Assembly (NCBI GenBank): GCA_026874595.1
Contig: CM049313.1
Span: forward strand, 64,236,159-64,300,158
Length of the DNA stretch: 64,000 bases
Reading direction: 5' to 3'
DNA from: Sipunculus nudus
Taxonomy: Eukaryota > Annelida > Sipuncula > Golfingiida > Sipunculidae
Shown: positions 36,647 through 49,149 of the stretch, in pieces
Layout of the letters: every line of letters begins with the position of its first letter
How positions within the stretch are numbered: position 1 is the stretch's first letter
Translations under genes and position numbers: made by a program
Notes under the pieces: generated by a model
The model's database searches: none
The model's input: only the letters and a program-made list of their open reading frames with translations
Told to the model about the DNA's origin: nothing

Positions 36647-39295
36647 TGATTAAAAATCATTATTTAAAATAAATAATAAATAGGAAAGGAGGGATTTTTT
36701 TAACCATCAAGAGAAATCACAGATTTTTTTAATTTACAAAAGTGTCAAAGCTGTGAAATCCTCTGGTCACTAAATTAGTGCTTGTCCTGTTCATTACATG
36801 GTTAAGGTGGTTTAGTATCACATTACTGTAACTCTTATTTTCTAGAATATTTTATAATTCAAGCCCATTCTTTGCTAGGCATGCTTTCACTATATGTTTC
36901 ATGATATTAAGTACCCTACATCTCCTTTAATTGGTAAACCCTTTCCTGTTTATTTTGGTGATACCTATTTCCATTTTTCTCATAGCATGCCTTGCCAGAA
37001 AATGAAGAGTTTTATTTTATCTTTTATGAAAACACCCAAATAATACAACAAGACAATGCAACTAACCTATGGTAGACTCATGGAACCTCTGACTGGGCAA
37101 CTACAGGCTTTAGGCAGAACTATAAAGCAGAGATAACTAAAGCAGGTAAAACATTGCTGAAACTGATGCAGAAGTGTTGTTAACAGCCTCCTATCAAATG
37201 TATCCTGTTGTCAGCATATTAAAACTGGGTACATAGACAAAGTACAGGCTCTCAGTGTGACCATAAAAAATCAGTTGTGCATTCTCATGTAAAGTGGGTT
37301 CATCTTCTAAGGTCAATATTTTGGGTCATCGGTATCACTTTGCTGCAAAGGGTTTTGCAGAATATCCATACTCTTCCTGCATAGGCAATATACCCAGGAA
37401 ATATTTTTTTGTTTGCCAGCTGCATTGACAGCTGCAAAAACAAGATATTTTTTAATCATTATTTGCACAGCCCCTTCCTTTTTCTGCTGTAACAAGTTCT
37501 ACTCTGATATATTTCCACAGTGTCAATTTATGTTTGGAATCTTTCAGTTAAAGATGAGGACATAGTAAGTTAACCACCATGGTGAATGCTATTGAGGTTT
37601 GTTCTAGCTGATATCTGAATAGCAGGTTTCTGACTCTGGTATTAACAAAGCTTTGAATACACTTCCCTTTACTCCATGATATGGATTATTTTTTAAAAGT
37701 AATTTTCTGTACAATAAATCCCATAAATTGTAAATATAAGGAAAATTATCTTTCCTTTAATTATAATTGATTCCCACATTTGGTAAAAATAATCTGAAAT
37801 GTATCATTTACAATTCCCAAGGACAGGTTTCTTGGACACACTGTTTTGAAAACCTAAAACCATCATATATTCTCTGGATCACTAAACTCTTATCATGGCA
37901 CCAGTAAAAAAATAAAATTTTAAATTTAGTTCTGAATAAAATAAATTTAAATTTAAACAAGCAAGAAACAGTTATAGAAAAAAGACCCATGTTTTTGATA
38001 TTATCATGTACATGTATTGCAATTAATATTAACCTGCCAAATTTGGCTTTAACTGTCTGGGTGCTTCAAATATTTGGATAATTTGTGAATGTGGTGGTTA
38101 TTGCCAGGCCTTAAAGAGGACCATCAGGTTTGTGCGACTTATCACATATCCTTGCAAGTACTGATAAGGATCAATAAAGTAAGCCAAGGCACATAAGAGA
38201 TTTTTTACACATCCCATAATAATAGAGATCATTTCTATAGGATCAAAGACTATCAGTTTATAGTAGGTACACCATTAAAATACCAAAAGCATTTAGTAAT
38301 TCTTTGATGCCCAACTCTTAACTCAGGTGGTAATGGTATGCTAAATGCATTTGCAAACTGTTATATATATGTCTGAAAATTCCACATGTACATGATTATT
38401 ATTATAACAGGAAGAGATGGCATCCATAACCATACAAGGAACATTCAGTGTTTCTGAATGGCTACAAGCCATTAATTTATACACCACATCATACACTGCA
38501 ACATTTTTAAGTGCTCCCCTTAATGAGAATACCATCTTTGTATTAAATGTATAAGCAGAGTGCATTTACATAGAAATATAGCTTAAGCGGAACAAATATG
38601 TTTCAATGCTTCGTATGACACCGACATGTGATTATGCCTATATAGCTTATTGATATATTAATAAAAATATATTTGTAAGTAGGTACCAGGGTAAATTTCT
38701 TTTTAAAGTTTTAAAATATTCCATACTGATCAAACCTTTTGAAAGCTTCTGGTCATCTATATGTACATAATTTCTGTCTCTACCTTATAAATAAATCAAT
38801 GATGTATGATGTACTCAAGGTACATATAAAATATTGGAACTCGACAATCTGAGTTGCTTTCAGATGAATTAAATTAATGCATTTATAATCAATTAAAACA
38901 TCTTTGAAAATCTGGATGTAATTAGAATCAATTAAATCATCTTTGAACCTTGGTAAAAATATTAGTGCCTACAGCAAGTTACTTTCTAAAGTGTATGGTA
39001 TGGTACCTAAGTATTCTAAAAAAAGTCCTAAACCTTGACCTGTACCTATCTCACAAGTACCTGGAACTGTCCCTGGCCACAACCGGGCTTGCATGCCTAC
39101 ATGCCCATTTTAGTATCATTCTGCTTCACTTTCTTGTAAATAATTAAAGTATCTACTTGTATATACCCCATTGACCATCTAAAATGCCTTAATTCTATAC
39201 CATTTAGCAGTCTACTGGTCTTTATATACATATATACTGTTTGAAACCATCTGCTTGAATTTCACTGGAAATGTTAAGTCTTTCTAAATCATAAA
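36647..39295. other. Non-coding DNA, nothing recognised
   Basis: No gene, RNA or repeat signature that I can support. Plain AT-rich DNA. Confidence 0.5.
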
Positions 39296-39909
39296 ACAAG
39301 GGACCCATGGGTCACATCACTCAGCTGTATTTCGGAAAATATTAGTAACTGCAAAACATTTTTATTTCTGTTGTTTTTTTTTTTCATGTATATTATCTTT
39401 TGAAAAGCTATGAGAAAATGGCCCTGCTAAAATGAAACTCTGTAAATTATAGAATAATGGACATGAGCTAAACCATTTGATGCACCAAGGGAAAAAATGG
39501 GGCTAAGATAAGTGTTATATAAAAGTAACATTTCATAAACAAATAATGTGTGAAGGTAATTAGGTTTTCAAAAGTTAAATATATGGCTGTATGAGTTAAA
39601 AATTAATCCCACAAAGTTTGACCAATATTCCTAATTTTAATACTAAGTTAACAGTGTTATTCACACCTAGGCCCCGCCAACTTTAAGAGATATGAATGAA
39701 ATGCTACAAAGTATTTATATCTTCTTAAATCTTGTCAGTTAGCACTTACATTAGATCCTAATATTTTATTACATTTGAATATTAGGATTAAATTTCTGAA
39801 CATTTTTTTTTCTCTGAGAAAATCTAAATTTTCCAAGTCTCAACAAAAAGAATTTATTTAACATTAAAATTATGAGATTCATCTTGTTTATTAGTCCTGT
39901 GAATTGAAA

Positions 39910-39928
39910 GGGTGGGTGGGGGGAGGGG
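39910..39928 (+). repeat. G-quadruplex motif
   Basis: GGG T GGG T GGGGGG A GGGG: four G blocks separated by one-base loops, a pattern that predicts a very stable parallel G-quadruplex. Confidence 0.75.
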
Positions 39929-40015
39929 TCTCTGTTGTTACTGCTCATTGCTGAAAAAAATGTTAATAATAAGATTCATCTAGTTCATAGTGCAGGTCTG
40001 TCCACAATATGGGAT

Positions 40016-40030
40016 GGGGGGGGGGGGGGG
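40016..40030 (+). repeat. Poly(G) tract, G15
   Basis: Fifteen consecutive G, about 100 bp after the G-quadruplex motif and in the matching position of a diverged tandem duplicate. Confidence 0.9.
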
Positions 40031-40908
40031 AGAAAAAGGCTCTCTGTGGTATTAACTGCAGAGAGCCTGACCAAGCTCAACTCAGTGGAAAGAAGGCTTG
40101 CCCTAGTGATGGGATTACATAACAACAGCCTGGGGAGCATAGAGAGCTGCACTGAATGACCTACAGTGACCAAAGTGGACTGCTTGACAATGTAAGGGAA
40201 TACAACAAGAGCCTCCAAAAAAATTCCATAACTAGCAAAATTTTGCAGCTTTTATTTTCAAATTTCAGATTTTAACAGATTAAATCCTTATGTGTACACG
40301 CTGTGAAAATTAAATCCACAGTACTTACAGGTAAAAAAACAATTCATGGCTAAAGTTGGACATAATTTAAGGTACCAATTTTATATTTTTGCTAATATTT
40401 AAGAAAATTTAAAAGATTTTGATCTAATTTTGGGTAAACAATTTAGTTTTGAAAAATTGAAAAAAAGTCCTTAGCTTTAACATGTTTTGTGTTAAGTGAT
40501 CAAATACCTTTCCTGATTTTTTACAAAATGCATTATGTTTGAGCCCATTACTTTTTAAAATTATATAATACAGACATAATTTCTGACATGTACATAGGAA
40601 CTATATACAAGAATATTTATGGTAAATATGAGGAAAAACAGATGAGTAGGTTTTGATATTAGGCAGTCCTAAAGTGCGAAAATAGGTTTTTGGTAAAAAA
40701 TTGAGGTTTTTCCTTAATTTCTCCAAGGAACATAGTCGCAAAGACCCAGTTTTTTGGCTTGGTAGGCGATCTTGGGGACATCTAACATTATGCCAAATTT
40801 TGGCTTCCTATGTCTAATGGTTTCAAAACGTGCCACTTCTACGGACGGACGGACAACGGACCAAAACTATAGCTCAGATGACTTAATTATAGTCAGCTGA
40901 GCTAAAAA

Positions 40909-42413
40909 ATCATAAGAACCAGAATAACCATAAGAGACCTAATGATAACATAATCACTTATACTGCAGCTACACTTGTTGTACTAAAGCTAGTACTTATA
41001 CAATGAGGAAACACTGACTAAAAGGTTTTCTCAGAATTCTGACAATAGCTATAACATCTTTCATTAAATCTGCTCCACCTGTCAGTTTCAAAAACCGACT
41101 TTCATCAGAGTAAGACAGGAATTTAACTTTGTGGTAATGCAGTTTGAAAAGACACATTCATACATGCTGATAAATAAAATTGTATTATGATTCCAACTAT
41201 AAATCCTTAAATGTCAACCGCTTATTTTATCTTGTACACATTCATTTAAACACATCTGAATAACAATTTATTTTACTTGATTCTTGCATTTCACATGTTT
41301 ACACTAAATTCAAACTGGGTTTTATGAGCAGTTTTGTGAAAATGTGTATAATTAAAATATATTCTCTTAACTTTACTTAACCATTACAGTCACAAAAGTT
41401 AAAGAGTTCTTGTTATTCAATATATTTGTGCTGTAAGGATCTAGCGTTGACATGTGTTCTTCTATTTTGGCCTGTGATTCTGGATGTTTATGGAACTATT
41501 TTCATTATTATTTATCAATTATGCCATTCTACCTGATTTGTTTCTGAACAAAATAAATAGCATGTTCTGTACAATGATGTGCCACAGCACCCTTTTGCAG
41601 GCCTACCTTAAATGTATCATCTTAATAACTGTAATGTCCTAGCAACATATAAAAGAAAAAAAGTTAAATTCCCATATTATGATATGTTTTTGTTTTTCAT
41701 GTTTATTTTTTTTGGAGTGTTACCATTTACAACAAGTGCTCAAGTTTGAGTCTGGGTGATATCTATGGAGTCTTGGAGTAAAACATTTGCAATCCATTTC
41801 AGCACTACACTATATACAGGATGAAGTTTCATGAGATCTGTATGTCTTTTCACCCTTGGTATAATAGAGCCTGCATGAGTCACAATAATGGGTCTCAAAT
41901 TCCACAGATGTCACCAGCCCCTCTATGGAGATCCAGGCTGCTATACACCCATCATAGGGGCTAGGGTAACATAAATTATTTATACCCCACTGGTCAGCCA
42001 TTATAGCGGTCAGTACATTAGTGTCCATAAAAATGAATAACGGCCATTTGTTGTCATGAGTTTCTCTCTGGCTGTCACCACATGAGAAGCCAGGATGTTT
42101 GTGATATGATTGACAGCCTTCAATCATTTTATTTGACACATGACGAGGCCATTAGACAAGGGTGGTTTTATGATGTTAGATCAAAGTAATGGACACCGCA
42201 AAGAGGTGATAACCTGAGCTGTTTTGTCTTTTGAGAATTAATCACACCTGGTAAAGTTCAGAGGGGTGTGTATGAGAAGATATTATGAGGTCAGGTCAGA
42301 GGCGGTCATCATTCAACCCTACACAGCAAAAATGCTGAAATCACTGTACAAAAGTGTTATATGGCTCATGTGTATAATATACAGATAAAAATATATATAG
42401 ATAAATAGATGAA

Positions 42414-42417
<4 letters not shown>
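40909..42417. other. Unassigned DNA; reverse ORF of 109 codons
   Basis: The reverse-strand ORF at 41810-42139 lies in a less AT-rich patch and encodes a product with eight Cys, including a CDSC pair. I recognise no family and find no convincing splice sites; it could be an exon of an unknown gene or chance. The ribozyme-like hairpin at 41078-41119 is discussed as a finding. Confidence 0.35.

Positions 42418-42470
<53 letters not shown>
42418..42470. repeat. TA microsatellite
   Basis: About 26 uninterrupted TA units, flanked by shorter interrupted TA stretches. Confidence 0.9.
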
Positions 42471-42475
<5 letters not shown>

Positions 42476-43916
42476 TATATGTAACTACATATGCTGCAAA
42501 ATATAATTCACTATTTCGGTGTTTAAATAACCTTCCAAAGTAAGAATGTCCAACCTATAACAAGTCTGAAATTATTTTACTTTTATTTGAAATATGGATC
42601 TCTTCTATGAAACAAAAGAAAGGCTTCAGTTTAAATCCACACAGCTTTAGTAATCCCTGCATGGCATTTTTTACATTTTTTAAAAAAGGCAAATAAACAG
42701 AGAAACTTTCGTATAAGCAAGGATTTCATGATTTATTTACATATGACTATTTTTAGGTAATGTTTAATGATTTACAGAAAGAAATACTTATCAAGAATTT
42801 AAAGCCATATTATTAAAGAATAACAATTTTAACATGAGCACAAAACATATGTAATTTTGACTTGACTCAAGATATTGGTCACCTGATCAAGCATTATTTG
42901 CTGCATATGTCATTTGAAACCATTTTTACATGGAAATGATGAAAGATGCTGGAATATTGACACATGCTGAAACTTAATTTTGGTTGCACTGGAGGATAAA
43001 CAAGTTTTAATAAGACCAAATTAGAGAAATGTGTCCTTGAAAACAGCCATAAGGCTGTCCTCATGTTAGAATTGTCTCCTCTTTGTTTATCTGGGTTAGA
43101 TTTGTCTTATTTTGTCTCACTGACTTTGTTAACTAATTACCACTGACATTCCTTGGTACAAGAATGTCATTATACAAGTGATAATGAATGACAATGCTTC
43201 CTCATATACATAATCTGAGACGAATGATGTTTATTTTCCATAAGAACATAATCTTCCTTTTCTCAAAATAAATCTCTAAAATTAAAATTTAAAATTGGGT
43301 TAAAATGTTTAAAATTTCATTTTTGAATGAGTAAAAAATAAGAAAGTTATACCCAAGGTTTCAGAATATTATCATGTACCACAATAATACCCCATGAATA
43401 AGTGACATGACCTTACTGGTTCTTAAATAATGCCCTTTCTTAATTTAATTTTTTGTAATTTGATTTTCTGAGTTTATGAAATTGGTAAAAGAATAGTACA
43501 GGTGACCTGATTAAGAATGGCTTCCTTACTGATTGTCTGTCCCTTATTTTTCTTGCTTACACATTGAACGTACTTTATAATTCAATCAACATGCAAAATT
43601 TACATAATTTTCTTTGAATGATTCACTTTAAATAAGAAAACATCAGAGGACAAATTAAGTGAGAATGCAGCCAGTGTGCAGCAGGTCACCTATACTGTAC
43701 TTTTACCAGTTACCTTTTATCAGTACATATACCAAAATTACCATTACATTTACGAATACATAACATGCTACATCTTGCCCAGGTTAAGGTCTAATGATCA
43801 AGCTTTAAAAACAAATTAAAATGAATATTAGGTCCATTGTTCTATACATTTTTGGAATCTGTAGAATGTCCTCTATTGGGTCAGTTATACATATAAATAA
43901 AGGTTATGTTGTTCAA
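42471..43916. other. Non-coding DNA, nothing recognised
   Basis: AT-rich DNA with no supported gene or repeat. Confidence 0.5.
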
Positions 43917-44112
43917 GTTGGTCAGAAGATTTTTAAATCTAAAGGAAAATTTTCATTTTTACACAACACATCAGAGTTTTGTTGTTGGTCAGAAGATTTT
44001 TAAATCTAAAGGAAAATTTTCATTTTTACAAAACACATAAAAGTTTTGTTGTTGGTCCGCAGATTTAAAATCTAAAGCAAAAATTGTGATTTTTACAAAA
44101 CATGTGATGTGT
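43917..44112 (+). repeat. Three tandem copies of a 67-bp unit
   Basis: GTTGGTCAGAAGATTTTTAA begins units at 43917 and 43984, with a diverged third at 44051 (GTTGGTCCGCAGATTTAAAA). Units 1 and 2 are nearly identical; the third carries several substitutions. Confidence 0.88.
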
Positions 44113-44184
44113 CTTGCCACTGGCAATAAGTATGCATTCAATAATAAGACAATCTTAAAATCGATACAAATATCTCCAGGCAAT

Positions 44185-44187
<3 letters not shown>

Positions 44188-44265
<78 letters not shown>

Positions 44266-44440
44266 AAGGTAGAGTTACCCTCTGTTGTAAAGTGCTCTCT
44301 GGCCTACAGACCAGGCCAGAGCATTATAACTCTGAAGAAAAACAGTGAAATTCACAACAGTCTGTTTCATGGGATGCTACCCGATCATCAGGTGAATGTT
44401 GTTAGAATCATTTCAGAGTTTTATATATATATATATATAT
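44188..44440. repeat. TA tracts flanking a 160-bp structured segment
   Basis: A long TA tract (44188-44262) and a short one (44422-44440) bracket 160 bp. That segment contains a perfect 9-bp stem (CTCTGGCCT, loop ACAGACC, AGGCCAGAG; 44297-44321), then CTGAAGA ... GAAA (44333-44351) and CCGATCATCAGGTGAATG. The architecture suggests a small transposed unit inserted in, or carrying, TA repeats. Confidence 0.55.
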
Positions 44441-45855
44441 CTTCCCTCTTTCTCATTAAAAGTTACTCTGGAGAGGATTAGCTTCAGGTTGATGGATTTC
44501 TTTAGAACTGCACTGAAATAAATATGCATTGTGTTTGACCTCAGAGAATCTAGCTAAATGAGGTATAGTTACTCTGAACAGTAAAGGGTTCAATAAAACA
44601 GGAATGGGCCAATTTGTATTTAACAGGAGCTTTGAGAAAAATGTGAATCAGAAGCAACAGTTAAAATAGCATGATACAAGGTTCAAAATCCTTATGCAGT
44701 ACACAACTTTTGAGAAATGTAACAAAAAATGTAGGAGACTGATGTTTACATATCTGTGTCAGGGACTTGTACAGTGTGATGCTGATAAAATACCATGCTT
44801 ATAATTTTTTGTGTGTCATATGAATACTTGGGGAAATGTAGATAATAAATCATTTTGAACACTTTTGAACAACCTGAGTTTTTAATTTCTCACCATATAA
44901 AGTCTCATAAAAGGAATGTTTTAACTGTTTTCTTCTACTGTTTAAAAAAAAAATCCAGCCAAAAGCAAAGACCAGAATGCTAACTTAATTGTGACTATGA
45001 ACATAAAAAGTTTGCGTTATTTCATTATGTAATGCTGCAGACACTTAGTGCTGTACAAGTCCATATAAGAAGGGGTTCAGTGACCTAGAATACCATTCAC
45101 TTACACTTAGCATTAAAATGTAAGATACACTGAGTTTTCTTTGGCAGATAATGATCTTTATGATAAAACTGGCCAGAACTCCATGTTCCTGAAGTCCTAA
45201 AATATAAGATATACCAGTAAACTAGAGCTGCAGTCTAAGCCTACACAGATACCTCTGCCAGAATCCTAATCAAAATGTGCTCTTGCTTCTACACAGTGTC
45301 AAACTCTCAGGTCAGCCTTAGAAAAAAAGTCATTAACACCAATGAATCCCTCTGGTCCTTTCTGGGACAAAGAAATTGCCCTGTGTCACTATTGTTTTAA
45401 AACTTCAAAATTTAATGGACTGTTCCTTGGTTGTTAACCTTACCCTCAACAAAATTTAATCAAAATCTGTGTGAAGTTGCTTACAGACCACAGAAGGGAA
45501 AATCATAATACCTTTACTGCCTGGCAGAGATATAACATATTTATATTTATTTATTTAATTTCCCTCTTGGTCTGTCACAGAGAGATACCAGACAATTTTT
45601 GAGAGAAATCCAAAGTAATTGTATAGAATTTTTCCCAATTTGCAAAATTTTATATCCTGTTTTTGCATATAAAATTTTATAAATTGTAGAGTTTACAGTT
45701 AATTCCTGATCAATTCCTTTCAAATTTCAGATTTGAAAAGATTCACTGCTTATGGATACATGCTGTGAAAATTCAATCAACAGTGCTTATCTAATGGTAA
45801 AAGTTGGGCAAAATTTAGGTACTGATATTATATATTTATGCCCATAACTTAAAAA
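44441..45855. other. Non-coding DNA, partly repeat-like at the right end
   Basis: No gene seen. From about 45690 the phrases TCAAATTTCAGATTTGAAAAG and TGCTGTGAAAATTCAATCAA resemble interior sequence of copies B and C, so a partial element lies just left of copy D. Confidence 0.45.
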
Positions 45856-47694
45856 ACAAGTGACCCACGGGTCATGATGCTCAGCTGACTGGGAAGAGAT
45901 TCGCAAAAGGAAATTTTATCATCTGAATGGTAGTATATACCCATTCAACTGAAGCATCAAACAGATTAACCAACAGGCCAAGATTGTGAATGTATTTATA
46001 TATCTCCAAAATAGAGAAAAAATGTGTAAACAAAAAAAAATATAGGTGGTTCCACCAGTCTGCAGAAACTATGAAACACTTGATGGTCAATATCCATGCA
46101 AAGAATCATGGTGATCTCTGCATTAGTTGTTCATATACTTCAGCTTTTGTATCAAATTGTCCATTATTCTGAGGGATACTTCGGAGCCCTATAGCTTGAA
46201 GGATATTGTAACAGAGACCTAATTTCAGGTTTCCATGGAGACTTTTCATGGGTCTCCCAGTGTGTCAAGAATGAAGATTCTAGGTCCAGTTGTTATGATT
46301 TGTGCCCTGTTAATAGATATTCATATCTTTAAAGGTCTCAAAAACAGAAAAAAAAATCATAAAAAAATGAGCAAATACAGGTGGTGCCACCAGTCTGCAG
46401 AAACTGATGAAAAACTCCAGGATCAATATCCATACAAACAATTATGGTGATCTCTGCATTAGTTGTTCTGATACTTCAGCTTTTGTATCAAAATTTCCAT
46501 TATTCTGAGCTGTACTTTGGAGTGCCATAGCTCAAAGGATGTGGGCAACAGAGACCTAATTTCAGATTTCCATGGAGACTTTTCATGGGTCTCCCTGTGT
46601 ATCAAGAATGAAGATTCTAGGTCCAGTTGTTACAAATTGTGCCATGTTAACAGATAACAGCATCCTTAAAGGTCTCAAAAATAGAGAAAAAATTTGAAAA
46701 ATTGAATAAAATATAGGTTGCACCACCAGCCTGCAGAAACTGATGAAACACTCCATAATCAATATCCATGCAATGAATCATGGTGATCTCTGCATTAGTT
46801 GTTCAGATACTTCGGGTTTTTCTATCAAATTGTCCATTATTCTGAGGGATACTTCGGAGCCCTATAGCTTGAAGGATATTGTAACAGAGACCTAATTTCA
46901 GGTTTCCATGGAGACTTTTCATGGGTCTCCCAGTGTGTCAAGAATGAAGATTCTAGGTCCAGTTGTTATGATTTGTGCCCTGTTAACAGATGTTTATATC
47001 TTTAAAGTTCTCAAAAATAGAGAAAAAAAATTGTAAAAAAACCCGAACAAATACAGGTGGTGCCACGTGTCTGCAGAAACTGATGAAACACTCCAGGATC
47101 AATATCCATACAAACAATTATGGTGATCTCTGCATTAGTTGTTCAGATAATTCAGCTTTTGTATCAAATTTTCCATTATTCTGAGCTGTACTTTGGAGTG
47201 CCATAGCTCAAAGGATGTGGGTAACAGAGACCTTATTTCAGATCATGGGTCTCCCTGTGTATCAAGAATGAAGATTCTAGGTCCAGTAGTTACAATGTGT
47301 GCCACGTTAACAGATGACAGCATCCTTAAAATTCATAAAAAATTGAAAAATTCAGGGGGCGCCACTAGTCTGTAGGAACTGAAGGAACATCTCATGATCA
47401 ATATGTATGCAACAAATCATGACCATTAGTGATGTAGTTAATGAGATATTGAAGTTTTTGTATGAAATTTTTGACTATTCTGGGGGTACTTTGGGGCCTG
47501 ATAGCTCCAAGGATATGGGTGACAGAGACCTAATTTCTGGTTTCCAAGGAGATTTTTCATGGACCTCTCAGAATGTCAAGTTACAAGATTCTAGGTCCAG
47601 CGGTTATGATTTGTGCCAGGTTAATGGACAGATGGACGGACGAAGGACAAAGAGTGATCGCTATAGCTCAGATGACTTCCAGTCAGCTGAGCTA
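45856..47694 (+). mobile_element. Pearl/Helentron-like element, copy D, with a higher-order tandem core
   Basis: The left end ACAAGTGACCCACGGGTCAT is followed by GCTCAGCTGAC. The core has four units of 336-340 bp, marked by GTGATCTCTGCATTAGTTGT at 46111, 46447, 46783 and 47123, then a diverged fifth unit. The right end has GGACAGATGGACGGACGAAG, then the hairpin TAGCTCAG-A-TGACT-TCC-AGTCA-G-CTGAGCTA (47664-47694) and AAAAA. Units 1 and 3 share variants that units 2 and 4 lack, and vice versa. ORFs inside (46235-46450, 47193-47375, 47407-47736) are repeat translations. Confidence 0.72.
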
Positions 47695-48200
47695 AAAACC
47701 TACAAAATTCTTATCCCTTTTCTGGTTTACAATTAAATCTATATTAAATATAGTTATATGCAACAAAGAGATTCTCTAGCTTCAATAGTTACCATGTAAA
47801 GTGGGTAGATATCTTTCCTGATGATAAGGCATACTATGTTCAGGTACATAACTTCTAAATTTTATGCAAAATACTGACCCAAATTGCTACCATGTACATA
47901 GGAATTATGTAGAAGAATATCTATGCCAAATATAAACATAATAACACCAGGGCTTTTAATAAAGGCACTTTTGAAGTGTAACAACATTTTTTACAGGAAA
48001 ACTGATGTTTTTCCTCAATTTTTGATGAGACAAAATTGCAGTGACAAAGTTTCAGGTTGGTAGGAGAATTTAGGGATATCTTACTATATGTTAAATTTCA
48101 GATGCATAGTTCAAATAGTTTAAATACAAGCTGTTAACAGACAGCCGTATGACAGAAAAATGACTTATAGTCAAATGACTTATAATCAGCTGAGCTAAAA
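47695..48200 (+). repeat. Degenerate fragment of the same element family
   Basis: TTTTGAAGTGTAACAACATT near 47970 and a decayed hairpin end (TGACTTATAGTCA, then TCAGCTGAGCTAAAAA, 48161-48200) match the 3' parts of copies B and C. It abuts copy D, and the stem is broken by an internal duplication of ATGACTTATA. Confidence 0.55.
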
Positions 48201-49149
48201 AAAAGATCTCAGTATCAAATTGATCATTCAGTAATTTAGACAGTCTTTTATCATAGTGCTCCTATGGAAAAATGTCAACACAAAGTGAAAGTATATAATA
48301 AATATATACAAATTGAAAGTATATATGTGTGTCTATGACTATGATAGCTGAAATCAGTCAATAAGTGGATATTTGATTGCATGTCAGATCACTAATTTTG
48401 TAATCAATTGACAAAAAACTCAATCCATTTTCCATATCACTAGGAACAATATTAATATTTGTGGGAAAGGAAGTTGATGTCTGCAGAATACATGTAAGTG
48501 ACAGGAGATAAAACCAGTACTAAATTAGTCATGTTTCTTTTTATGCATCAGGGATTTGTATAGAGACAGCCCGGTATTACCTACTGCCACACGATGACAT
48601 CGTTTTTTTTTTAATTTTGTCCACTCATGCAAGACCAGTTATGCACTCCCGAGTCATTGGAAGAATTGACAGCAGTGGGAACCTTGTTCGTGGTACAAAT
48701 TACGATTTTATAACTTTTCACCCTTAAGTGCTGCAATCAACCAACGCAGCTGGGATAGCTATCAAACCACTGGATTCCCATCAAATTACACGCTAAGATA
48801 GCAGTACCAGCCAGAGCCATGGCTGAGAACCTCTTGACAGAGTATGGGATTAATCAAATTCTCATAAATGTGTGTCTTAAATAGACCTATGTCATCATCT
48901 TACTTTTCAAACAAATTTGTTTTTTTTTTTACTCAAAAGCTAAAACAAATTAATAAATACCTGCCACATTTGATGTATGATGCATCCCAGGTAAGGATTT
49001 TAGAAAATATAATATGAAATATATGCAGCGCATCTAGGTCATAAAATGGTTGCAACAAACAGCTAGATGGAGAGCTACATTTTTCTTTTACTTGAACTTT
49101 TCTAACATCATTTTTGATAAAGTATTTATTTTTTTTTAAATTTACTACT
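48201..49149. other. Non-coding DNA, nothing recognised
   Basis: No gene or repeat that I can support. A T-rich patch lies near 48602-48615. Confidence 0.5.

Larger units (their letters stand above)
39296..40904 (+). mobile_element. Pearl/Helentron-like element, copy C
   Basis: The left end ACAAGGGACCCATGGGTCAC (39296) matches copy B. The right part shares TTGATATTAGGCAGTC (40653) with copy B. The right end has GGACGGACGGACAACGGAC, then the hairpin at 40870-40904: TAGCTCAG-A-TGACT-TAATTAT-AGTCA-G-CTGAGCTA, then AAAAAA. The hairpin loop is 4 nt longer than in copy B while the stem is identical. A diverged ~105-bp tandem duplication at about 39870-40070 contains two poly(G) blocks. Confidence 0.65.
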
